From the NCBI RefSeq assembly GCF_023501975.1, contig NZ_JAMFLH010000018.1:1-32185 (forward strand): a DNA stretch of 32,185 nt, given 5' to 3'. Both the position numbers and the translations under genes were made by a program. The DNA comes from Altererythrobacter sp. KTW20L (GTDB taxonomy: Bacteria; Pseudomonadota; Alphaproteobacteria; Sphingomonadales; Sphingomonadaceae). Shown piece by piece: positions 6,866 to 14,284 of the stretch (position 1 is its first letter; every line of letters begins with the position of its first letter). Under the pieces are notes generated by a model. The model searched no databases, had not been told where the DNA came from, and was given only the letters and a program-made list of their open reading frames with translations.

Positions 6866-8116
6866 GGGGACCACCATCGGCGGCGGGACAATGTCGATCG
6901 TGCCCTCTTCGTCCCACGCGTAGGCTTCGCTGACCGGTTGCATGCCTTCGACCAATTCGATCTCGAAGGCACCGCCGCCGCTGATCGAGCTGGCGCGCAC
7001 GCGCAGCCGTTCCAGCCAGTCACCGTCGCGCGCCAGCGAGGTCAGGTCCAATGCGATGCGGGCGTTGAGGCCTTCACCGCCATCGTCATCCTGCATCATG
7101 CCGGCAAAGCCCAGCGGGGTTTCGAAGCCCAGCTCGAGCCATGGGTCGATGGTGCTGGGGAACACCGTGTCGTCGCTGACCGGTGCCGTCATGTTGAATG
7201 TCACCTCGCCCGCCCCGCCGCGGATCGCGGCGATCGCTTCGGGGGTGAGCTGGTAAGTGATGGTCGCCGGATCGAGCGCGCCCTCCTCGTAGCCCGCGCC
7301 GAGATAGCCCGAGGCCCGGTCAGACAGTCCCAGCACCTGCTGCGGCGACTGGATCTCGTGGTCGCGCGGCGCGCCAACGTGCAGCGTGTAGCGACCCGAG
7401 CTATCGCCATAGGGAGATACGGCGATGGTATAGGAGCCGGTTTCGGGCAGCACGAAGCGCAGTAGCGAGTTCAATCCTTCGCCGCCGTCGTCGTCGGTCA
7501 TCAACGCATCGCCATCCACGTCGCTGCCGCTGTAGAGCGCCAGGGTGGGATCGATCTCATCGTCATCCGCCACCAGCGCCACTTCGAGCAGCTGGCCTGC
7601 GGCGCCGCTTACCTCGTAATAGCGGGTCTCGCCCGCCCCTACCCTGCCGCTGACCTGAGTTCCGAAGCCCAGCCGCTCGGTCTGCAACGGGGTCCAGATG
7701 GACGGGCGCAGCTGCAGTTCGAACGGGCCGGAGCTTTCCTCGCCCGAGAAGAAGGCGAAGGAGGTGACGCTGATCTCGATCTCGCGGCCTTCCGGCGCGC
7801 GAATGGTGGCGCGGCTGGCCAGCCCTTCACCGCCGTCATCGTCCTCGGCCAGCACTTCGCCGGTGCGCCGGTCAGTGATGGTCAGCATGGGGTCGAGCTC
7901 GGACCCGTCGGTCGGCACCACGTCCACCCTGAGCGACGTGCCGGGCTGCATGGTATAACGGAATACCGCGGGGACAGAGCCGACCTCGCCGTTGAAGATC
8001 ATCACGTCGCTGCGCGCATTGTCGAGGTTGCGCACATCCTGCGCGAAAACACCCACGGGCGCCAGCAAAGCGGCGGCACCGGCCAGCAGCAAGGCGCGGC
8101 CAAATGGCTTGATCAT
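6857..8116 (-). CDS. Secreted protein with three PPC-like repeats
   Basis: This 419-residue protein starts at ATG 8116 (MIKPFGRALLLAGAAALLAP), with GGGGGAA six bases upstream. It has a signal peptide with likely cleavage near VFAQ. Three repeats each carry a D-P-x-L element followed by DDDGGEGL: DPMLTI/92-99, DPTLAL/208-215 and DPWLEL/343-350. This is the pattern of bacterial pre-peptidase C-terminal (PPC) beta-sandwich domains, which often bind calcium through the acidic loop and accompany secreted peptidases. Here there is no catalytic domain, so it may be a stand-alone adhesion or substrate-binding protein of the envelope. It is convergent with the DUF2189 gene. A 17-base tandem duplication includes its stop. 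Confidence 0.7.
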   Translation of the reverse strand: MIKPFGRALLLAGAAALLAPVGVFAQDVRNLDNARSDVMIFNGEVGSVPAVFRYTMQPGTSLRVDVVPTDGSELDPMLTITDRRTGEVLAEDDDGGEGLASRATIRAPEGREIEISVTSFAFFSGEESSGPFELQLRPSIWTPLQTERLGFGTQVSGRVGAGETRYYEVSGAAGQLLEVALVADDDEIDPTLALYSGSDVDGDALMTDDDGGEGLNSLLRFVLPETGSYTIAVSPYGDSSGRYTLHVGAPRDHEIQSPQQVLGLSDRASGYLGAGYEEGALDPATITYQLTPEAIAAIRGGAGEVTFNMTAPVSDDTVFPSTIDPWLELGFETPLGFAGMMQDDDGGEGLNARIALDLTSLARDGDWLERLRVRASSISGGGAFEIELVEGMQPVSEAYAWDEEGTIDIVPPPMVVPAD

Positions 8117-8228
8117 GAAAATTCCCCCTTCGTACCAGGCCCCGTCAGGCGCTTTGCCACAGGCACCACATCCACCATCCGCGGTCAAAGATTAATCGCT
8201 GCTTGGCGCGGGATAACGCGATTGTTCA

Positions 8229-8777
8229 TCAATGCGGCCACTCGTCGTCGAGCAGGCCCCACAGCAAGGTATCGCACCAGCCAATGTGCGTTTCCATCGC
8301 CCGGCGCAGGTGTGCCTCACGGGTGAAGCCGAGCGATACGAGCAGGCGGTTCGACGCCACATTGCGCGGATCGGTATCGGCGAAAATCCGGCGATAGCCT
8401 TCGCTGCGGAACAGGTGGGTGACCAGCGCCGCCACGCATTCGCGGGCAATCCCCTGTCGGACATGGTCGGGAGTGACCATATAGCCAATCTCCGCCACTC
8501 CCGGGCCGTGTTCGGACGCCACCAGCCGCGCGACCGGCGCACCGCCTTCCATCGGAACAGCGATCCACGTCCTCCCGCCCCAGGAGGTTCCGAGCAACCA
8601 GGCCCGGAAAACCTCCAGGTCGGTGAACGGCCCGCTGCTCCAGTAGCGCATGACTTGCGGATCGCTGAATGCGGGGAACAGGCCCTCGGCATCGGCATGA
8701 TCGACCCCGCGCAGCACGAACCGCGGCGTGGCGAGCACGGGCACGGGCACGGGCACGGGCACGGGGGCCAGGCTCAT
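8229..8777 (-). CDS. GNAT N-acetyltransferase, RimJ/RimL type
   Basis: This 182-residue protein starts at ATG 8777, inside an ATGA overlap with the stop of the upstream LysR gene, so translation is coupled. The acyl-CoA site is visible as VTPDHVRQGIARECVAALVTHLF (motif A, here Q/R-x-x-G-I/A), followed by RRIFADTDPRNVASNRLLVSLGFTRE, the hallmark of RimJ/RimL-like enzymes that acetylate amino groups of proteins or small molecules. The substrate is unknown. The N-terminus contains an unusual run of Pro-Val dipeptides (PVPVPVPVPV) encoded by a perfect hexanucleotide repeat. Confidence 0.85.
   Translation of the reverse strand: MSLAPVPVPVPVPVLATPRFVLRGVDHADAEGLFPAFSDPQVMRYWSSGPFTDLEVFRAWLLGTSWGGRTWIAVPMEGGAPVARLVASEHGPGVAEIGYMVTPDHVRQGIARECVAALVTHLFRSEGYRRIFADTDPRNVASNRLLVSLGFTREAHLRRAMETHIGWCDTLLWGLLDDEWPH
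8735..8764. repeat. Hexanucleotide tandem repeat (GCACGG)5
   Basis: Five perfect copies of GCACGG lie inside the N-terminus of the acetyltransferase gene and encode a Pro-Val run. Gain or loss of units keeps the frame and would only change the length of the run. Confidence 0.9.
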
Positions 8778-9565
8778 TCGCCGGTCAGGTGGGCCAGCAG
8801 CGCCTTGACCTTCTTCTGCCGCCACTGCGGACGCGGGGCGAGGAGCCAGTAGGAAAAGCGGCAGTCTTCCGGCCCGTCCAGCGCCACCAGCCGCCCCTCG
8901 GCCAGAGCCTCGGCCACCAGTGGCAGCGGCATGGTGGTGCGGCCAAGACCGGCCAGAGCAGAAGACAGAGCTTGCCCGGCATTGCCCACCTGCAAGGTCG
9001 CCTCCACGCCATCAGGCGCAGGGTAGGCTGGCCAGGAAATCCAGCCATCGGGCGCGTCCGGCGCCGCCACGGTCACGCGGCAGCCGGCGGCCAGTTCCAC
9101 GCCCTCCAGCTCGCCCGGCCCCTCGACCAGCCGGATGGCGAGATCGAGGTTGGCCTCGGTAAAGTCGGCGTCCTCGTCGGCGATCAACTGGTAGCGCACG
9201 TCGGGATTGGCGGCGCGGAAGGTGGCGAGGCGCGGGGCCAGCCACTGGGCATAGAATTCGCGCGGCACGGCGATGGTATAGCTGGAGCTCGATTGCCCGG
9301 CCTGCATGGCGTGGACCGCTTCCTCGAACTTGAGGAACCCGTCGCGCAGGGGATCGAGGCCGGTGACCGCCTCGTCGGTCAGCTCCAGCCCCTTGGACGT
9401 GCGGCGGAACAGGACCACGCCCAGCACGTCTTCCAGCGCGCGGATCTGCTGGCCAACGGCGGCCGGCGTCACCGCCAGCTCGTCTGCCGCACGGGTGAAA
9501 CTGAGGTGCCGCGCCGCGGCATCGAACACGCGCAGGGCGTTCAGGGGCAAGTGGGTGCGTTTCAT
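8774..9565 (-). CDS. LysR-family regulator, GcvA-like
   Basis: This 263-residue protein starts at ATG 9565 (MKRTHLPLNALRVFDAAARH). The N-terminal winged HTH (about residues 7-65: LSFTRAADELAVTPAAVGQQIRALEDVLGVVLFRR) is of the GcvA type, which begins with LPxLNALRxFxAAARHLS. A periplasmic-binding-like ligand domain follows. LysR proteins bind DNA as tetramers and often control the divergent gene; the large peptidase gene begins 143 bases away on the opposite strand and is the obvious candidate. Its stop overlaps the acetyltransferase start (ATGA). The upstream in-frame extension to 9874 crosses that promoter region and is rejected. The ligand is unknown. Confidence 0.85.
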   Translation of the reverse strand: MKRTHLPLNALRVFDAAARHLSFTRAADELAVTPAAVGQQIRALEDVLGVVLFRRTSKGLELTDEAVTGLDPLRDGFLKFEEAVHAMQAGQSSSSYTIAVPREFYAQWLAPRLATFRAANPDVRYQLIADEDADFTEANLDLAIRLVEGPGELEGVELAAGCRVTVAAPDAPDGWISWPAYPAPDGVEATLQVGNAGQALSSALAGLGRTTMPLPLVAEALAEGRLVALDGPEDCRFSYWLLAPRPQWRQKKVKALLAHLTGE

Positions 9566-9707
9566 CGGAAGCCGCGATGTAGAGCCATGGCGCGCGGGCG
9601 GCAAGCACAGGCTCTTGCGGAGTGGGTAAACGAGGGCAAATTCGCTTGACCGATTGCACATGAAACCACAGGACATGGCCCTTCCGGTCGCCCCGTTGGA
9701 GTACCTC

Positions 9708-12323
9708 ATGCTGCGCCTGCTTTCCGCCTTCCTGCTGGCAACTATCGCACTCGCCACGCCGCTGCGCGCGCAGTCGATGCTGGAGGGCACTTTCAGCGAA
9801 GCCATCCCGACGCTGGAACAGGTCGTGGGCCACCGCCCCGGCGCGCAGATATCCTCGCCCGAGCAGGCCCTCACCTATATGCAGGCGCTGGCAGAAGCCG
9901 CGCCAGACCGGGTGCGGCTGGTCGAATATGCCACCAGCTGGGAAGGCCGCCCGCTGGTCTATGCGGTGATTTCCAGCCAGCCCAACATGGCCCGGATCGA
10001 CGCCGTGCAGGCGGACCTCCAACGCCTCGGCAGTGGCACTTCGCCCGCGCAACTGGCGAACGTGCTGCCCGTTACCTGGCTGGCCTATGGCGTCCACGGG
10101 GACGAGATATCCTCGACCGACGCCGCGCTGGCGCTGGCCTATCACCTGCTGGCGAGCGAGGGCGACGCGCTGGTTGACCGCATCCTGACGAACTCGGTGG
10201 TCATCATCGACCCCAGCCAGAACCCCGACGGCCGCGCCCGCTTCGTCAATTCTTTCCGCGCGCAGCTTGGCATCCGCCCCTCGGCCGATCGCTATACCGC
10301 AGCGGCAGACCAGCCGTGGCCGGGCGGCCGCTTCAACCACTACCTGTTCGACATGAACCGTGATTGGTTCGCCCTGACCCAGCCCGAAACCCGCGGCAAG
10401 GTGGCAGCGGTGCAGCAATGGCAGCCGGTCGTACTGGTCGATGTCCACGAGATGGGCGGCGACGAAAGCTATTTCTTCCCGCCCGCCGCCGATCCGTTCA
10501 ACCCCAACATCACTCAGGGCCAGCGCGACAAGCAGTTCCTGCTGGGCCGCAACATCGCCGGATGGATGGACCGCGCGGGCCAGCCCTATTTCACCCGCGA
10601 GGTGTTTGACGCCTTCTACCCCGGTTACGGCGATACCTGGCCCATGCTCAACGGCGCCATCGCCATGACTTTCGAGCAGGGCAGCGCGCGCGGGCTGCTG
10701 TGGGAACGGCGCGATGGCACGCTGCTGACCTATGCCGATACGGTGCGCAACCAGTTCATCACCACGCTGGCAACGGCGCAGACCGTGGCGGAAAACGCTG
10801 GCCTGTTCCTCAATGACTATGCCGAATACCGCCGCAGCGCCGCTGCCGGGCAAGCCGGGACCGGCACCTATGTGATCGACCTTGGCCAGCGGCGGTGGAA
10901 TGCCGAACAGCTGGCCCGCCGCCTGGCGCACCAGGGCATTGCCGTGGGTCGCGTAACCGGCCCGGCCAGCGCCTGCGGGCGGCAATATCCCGCCGGCTAC
11001 CTCAGCGTGTCGCGCAGCCAGCCTGCCGCCCGCCTGATCCGCAGCCTGCTCGATGCGGACACCGCGCTCCCCGCCGATTTCGTCGAGGCGCAGGAAAACC
11101 GCCGCAACCGCGACCTCGCGCACGAGCTTTATGACACCACCGCATGGTCGGTGGGCATGATGTCGGGGCTGGACGTGACGCTGTGCAGCGCCGCCGCCTC
11201 GGGCACGCTGGTGGGGGCAGACGATCCGCTCACCGCGCAGGTTCAGGAAGCAGGCCAGTTCGGCGTGGCCGTGCCGTGGACCGACAGCGGCCAGGTGCGG
11301 CTGGTCGCCCTTGCGCTTGACCGTGGCCTGGTGGGCCGCGCAACCGACGATGGCTTTGCCGTAGAGGGCCGCACTTTCGGGCGCGGCACCGTGGTGTTCA
11401 CCCGCGCCGACAACCCCGACCGGATTGACGAACTGACCGAGCTTGCCCGCGAGATCGGGGCCGAAACCGCCGCGCTATCCAGCGGCTGGGTCGATGCAGG
11501 CCCGAACCTTGGCAGCGACAGCTTTGTGCGGCTGTCCGCGCCGCGCGTGGCCATGCTGTGGGATGACGGGGTCGATCCGCTGTCCGCCGGGGCCTTGCGC
11601 TATACTCTTGAACAGCGGCTGGGCGTGCCGGTCGCGCCGATCCGCACCGGCACGGTCAGCCGCGCCGACCTGTCGCGCTATTCCGTGCTGCTGGTGGCCG
11701 ATGGCCGCTATGCCGGGGCGCTGGGCAATGCAGGGCGCGCCGCGATTGCCACCTTTGCCCGCAATGGCGGCGTGGTGGTGGTGATGGGCGAGGCGCTGAC
11801 CGACTTCAACGAGGGCGACAATGCCCTGTTCGCCCTGTCACGCGAAACCGTGCTGGGCGGCGATCCCGATGCGGCGGACGATGCCGAGCCGGTCGTCGCC
11901 GGGGCCGCCATCACCAGCGAGGCGGAATACCGCGAGGCCATTGCCGATGGCACCCGCCGCCCCGATACCCTGCCCGGCGCCCTGCTCAACACCGCGATCG
12001 AGGGCGACAACTTCCTGTCCGCCGGATACGACCGCGCCGCGCCGGTGGTGTTCGCCAGCGGAGACCTCGTCTTCGCCCCCCTCGCCCGCGCCAACGGCAC
12101 CAACGTCGTCCGCTTCGCCGCCGCCGAGAGCCTGCTCGCCAGCGGCTACCTCTGGGCCGAAAACCGCCAGCAGATGGCCTTCAAGCCCTTCATGGTCGCG
12201 CAACCTGCGGGGAGCGGACTGGCCGTGGGCTTTGCCTATGACCCGGCAGTGCGCGGCTATCTCGACGGGCTGGACCTGCTGCTTGCAAACGCGGTGCTGA
12301 TTGCGCCGGCGCGGGTGCGGTAG
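9708..12323 (+). CDS. Secreted M14-family zinc carboxypeptidase, large form
   Basis: This 871-residue protein starts at ATG 9708 (MLRLLSAFLLATIALATPLRA, a signal peptide cut after RAQ). The peptidase M14 domain fills about residues 40-350. Zinc ligands are H130 and E133 in VHGDE and H247 in DVHEMGGDE; SQNPDGRARF resembles the substrate-binding NPDG element, and E323 in TFEQGS fits the catalytic Glu. The C-terminal half (about 380-870) is long. It contains a segment resembling a class I glutamine amidotransferase-like fold (VAMLWDD, SVLLVADGRY, GGVVVVMGEAL), seen in other large bacterial M14 proteins. It should trim C-terminal residues of peptides outside the cytoplasm. It is divergent from the LysR gene. 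Confidence 0.88.
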   Translation: MLRLLSAFLLATIALATPLRAQSMLEGTFSEAIPTLEQVVGHRPGAQISSPEQALTYMQALAEAAPDRVRLVEYATSWEGRPLVYAVISSQPNMARIDAVQADLQRLGSGTSPAQLANVLPVTWLAYGVHGDEISSTDAALALAYHLLASEGDALVDRILTNSVVIIDPSQNPDGRARFVNSFRAQLGIRPSADRYTAAADQPWPGGRFNHYLFDMNRDWFALTQPETRGKVAAVQQWQPVVLVDVHEMGGDESYFFPPAADPFNPNITQGQRDKQFLLGRNIAGWMDRAGQPYFTREVFDAFYPGYGDTWPMLNGAIAMTFEQGSARGLLWERRDGTLLTYADTVRNQFITTLATAQTVAENAGLFLNDYAEYRRSAAAGQAGTGTYVIDLGQRRWNAEQLARRLAHQGIAVGRVTGPASACGRQYPAGYLSVSRSQPAARLIRSLLDADTALPADFVEAQENRRNRDLAHELYDTTAWSVGMMSGLDVTLCSAAASGTLVGADDPLTAQVQEAGQFGVAVPWTDSGQVRLVALALDRGLVGRATDDGFAVEGRTFGRGTVVFTRADNPDRIDELTELAREIGAETAALSSGWVDAGPNLGSDSFVRLSAPRVAMLWDDGVDPLSAGALRYTLEQRLGVPVAPIRTGTVSRADLSRYSVLLVADGRYAGALGNAGRAAIATFARNGGVVVVMGEALTDFNEGDNALFALSRETVLGGDPDAADDAEPVVAGAAITSEAEYREAIADGTRRPDTLPGALLNTAIEGDNFLSAGYDRAAPVVFASGDLVFAPLARANGTNVVRFAAAESLLASGYLWAENRQQMAFKPFMVAQPAGSGLAVGFAYDPAVRGYLDGLDLLLANAVLIAPARVR

Positions 12324-12355
12324 GGCGGAGAAAACAACTAACAGGTGAAAGAGGA

Positions 12356-12799
12356 ATGCTAGGTTTCAAAGACCTAATGGCGCTGGTCGGCGAATTTCTA
12401 TTGCACTGGAGTGCGATGGAACAACAACTGGGCGAGTCCATCAGTCACTCTGAAAGCCAAGAACTCGATCCGCCAAGATCTAGAGGCCCACTCAAAAAAG
12501 CATTGGAGCGGTGGCAAGGCCTGGACGTCATCCAAGGCAACAAGAAGCTTGCAAGCGAGGTGATTGACCAGATTGAACAGCTACGGGCCTTAAGAAATCT
12601 CATTGTCCATGGTTTAGCAGGCGCAAATTCTAACCCCGACGATGGAGCTGAGCCATACATCAAATGCGTAGAGGGTGGATGGGAGGCTCCGGGTGAAGAG
12701 CGAAAAGTAACGGTGTCCGAACTCAAACATTACAGCGAAGCAGTCGATGCGTGTCGTCGTGGAATCAGACACCCAAGCCACTTCAACTACCGGCTTTAG
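12356..12799 (+). CDS. Small HEPN-like hypothetical protein
   Basis: This 147-residue protein starts at ATG 12356 right after GAAAGAGGA. It is mostly helical; helix one (LVGEFLLHWSAMEQQLGESI) and a later helix with RALRNLIVHG give the HEPN signature R-x4-H (R80, H85). HEPN domains are often RNases in toxin-antitoxin or abortive-infection systems, but many single HEPN-like proteins are uncharacterised and the family is not certain here. No nucleotidyltransferase antitoxin is adjacent. Base composition is visibly less GC-rich than the peptidase gene 33 bases upstream, which suggests later acquisition. Confidence 0.55.
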   Translation: MLGFKDLMALVGEFLLHWSAMEQQLGESISHSESQELDPPRSRGPLKKALERWQGLDVIQGNKKLASEVIDQIEQLRALRNLIVHGLAGANSNPDDGAEPYIKCVEGGWEAPGEERKVTVSELKHYSEAVDACRRGIRHPSHFNYRL

Positions 12800-12862
12800 C
12801 GCGTCGCCTTCCCACCCTCATTCCGGACATTCCGCCTAACCCGCACACTGCGCAAAAGCAGC

Positions 12863-12912
12863 CGCCCTCACTCCACCGGGTCGGGCAGTTCCAGCACGAA
12901 GTGGGGGATGGC
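12863..12912. repeat. Direct repeat copy 1: partial copy of the apaG 3' end
   Basis: These 50 bases match 13764-13813 at 49 positions (the mismatch is G at 12901 against A at 13802). Read on the minus strand they encode the last 14 residues of ApaG (IPHFVLELPDPVE) and its stop, but no ApaG sequence precedes them. A short run of GCTGAG units (12928-12945) lies just beyond. Confidence 0.92.
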
Positions 12913-12975
12913 ACGGGTGCGGTAGCGGCTGAGGCTGAGGCTGAGGCTTGCGCTGCCAGGAGGGGTGCAGCTCTT

Positions 12976-13674
12976 CTAGCAACCCAGCCGTTCTGATAGC
13001 GAAGCAAGGTCTTCCTCGGTAATGCCTCGTCTTACATCGGGTCCGCGAGATACAAATTCGCACAAGTCCCGACCCCGATCGTCCATCGCAGTTGGATCCG
13101 CGCCTCTGTCCAAAAGCCAATTGATTGCGGCAAGTGGGCCGTCTGAATGCTGCGAACGCTTGGCAGTCAGAACAACCGTTTCCTCAGACAAGGGATCCCT
13201 GATTTCAAGGTCGCCCCCAAGCTCTTCAACGAGAAGCGCCATACGATCTTCGCGCCAGAACACTGCGGCATCGTGCAGCATTCTCCCGCCAAATGCGTTT
13301 GGCCCACCCGATGAACGCACGTACTGGGAGAATAGCGCAAAATCCGAAATCGTCAGGACGTATCCGAGGACTTTCTCGGGTTCGGCACCACTTTCGATGA
13401 GGTAGGCAAGCTTGACTGGAGTCAGATTGACCTTCTGCTCGTTTGCCACGGCATACATGAGGAAGGTTGGCATTCCCTCTTCTGGAAGCTGCCAGTCAAT
13501 GTGTTCACGATCGATCTTGCAAAGGTGAACGTCGGCGTCTGTCGCCTCGATGAAGCAATGCGCGAAACGGTTGATCCGCTCTTCCGTGAAGAAGCGATCA
13601 ACCTTCTTGGGAAGGGCTTGCAATGCTAGCGGTATCGCCGCGATGCCGATTGCGGCGGCCAACCATAACTTCAT
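12976..13674 (-). CDS. Secreted or membrane-anchored ankyrin-like protein
   Basis: This 232-residue protein starts at ATG 13674 after GGGGGGCGC. An N-terminal hydrophobic stretch (MKLWLAAAIGIAAIPLALQAL) acts as signal peptide or anchor. Degenerate ankyrin-like repeats are visible at about 119-210: RMLHDAAVFWREDRMALLVEELGGDLEIRD, and later GPLAAINWLLDRGADPTAMDDRGRDLCEF. Ankyrin repeats bind proteins; a periplasmic partner is likely but unknown. Base composition is lower in GC than both neighbours. The gene lies between two 50-base copies of the apaG 3' end, so it appears to be the cargo of a small inserted unit. Confidence 0.65.
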   Translation of the reverse strand: MKLWLAAAIGIAAIPLALQALPKKVDRFFTEERINRFAHCFIEATDADVHLCKIDREHIDWQLPEEGMPTFLMYAVANEQKVNLTPVKLAYLIESGAEPEKVLGYVLTISDFALFSQYVRSSGGPNAFGGRMLHDAAVFWREDRMALLVEELGGDLEIRDPLSEETVVLTAKRSQHSDGPLAAINWLLDRGADPTAMDDRGRDLCEFVSRGPDVRRGITEEDLASLSERLGC

Positions 13675-13763
13675 GCGCCCCCCGGAGTGAAAACCGCCCA
13701 ACCCTCAGTGGAATGATTAAGCCAGGGCCACCCTCGCCGCAAGGGCAGGATGCCTTGAGCGCG

Positions 13764-13813
13764 CGCCCTCACTCCACCGGGTCGGGCAGTTCCAGCACGA
13801 AATGGGGGATGGC
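13764..13813. repeat. Direct repeat copy 2: functional apaG 3' end
   Basis: This is the in-gene copy of the 50-base repeat. It contains the last codons and stop of apaG and is matched at 49 of 50 positions by 12863-12912. Confidence 0.92.
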
Positions 13814-14182
13814 GACTTCGAAGCTGGAGCCGTCTTCGGCGGTGAAGCTGTAGTGGCCCTGCATCGCGCCCTGGCTGGTTGTCAGTTCGCAGCCCGAGAC
13901 ATAGTCGAAGCTTTCGCCCGGCGCGAGGACCGGGGTTTCGCCGACCACGCCTTCGCCATCGACCACGTTGATCATGCCGCGCGCGTCGCTGATGCGCCAG
14001 TGGCGGGTGCGCAGGCGGACCACGTCCTCCCGCCCGTTTTCCAGCCGGATGTGATAGACCCAGAACCAGCGGCCCGCTTCCACCCGCGATTGTTCGGGCA
14101 TGAAGTTGACCGACACGCGAACCGTCACCCCCGCGGTGGTGGCGACATGCTGGAACAGCGAATTGAGGGCATCACGGATCAT
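13769..14182 (-). CDS. apaG: ApaG domain protein
   Basis: This 137-residue protein starts at ATG 14182 (MIRDALNSLFQHVATTAGVTVRVSVNF). It covers the full ApaG/DUF525 fibronectin-like domain with the conserved segments RWFWVYHIRLEN, LRTRHWRISDARG and GEGVVGETPVLAPGESFDYVSG. ApaG is small and cytosolic and has been linked to Co/Mg resistance in Salmonella; its biochemical role is unclear. It lies 102 bases after the metZ stop on the same strand and may share its transcript. Its 3' end is duplicated at 12863. The Shine-Dalgarno is weak, and a GTG one codon upstream is an alternative start. Confidence 0.88.
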   Translation of the reverse strand: MIRDALNSLFQHVATTAGVTVRVSVNFMPEQSRVEAGRWFWVYHIRLENGREDVVRLRTRHWRISDARGMINVVDGEGVVGETPVLAPGESFDYVSGCELTTSQGAMQGHYSFTAEDGSSFEVAIPHFVLELPDPVE

Positions 14183-14284
14183 CACGATTGTGCAGCCTAA
14201 CGCTATTCCCCGGCGCGACAAGGGGCTGGCGGCACTTGTCGGCAATTAGTCGATGAAGCGTGGCCGCAAATTCCAAGCCCGGCG

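Noticed and set aside
9012-11123. 703-codon open frame on the minus strand
   Set aside because: It is antisense to the M14 peptidase and the LysR gene, both of which have clear family motifs; its translation has no recognisable domain.
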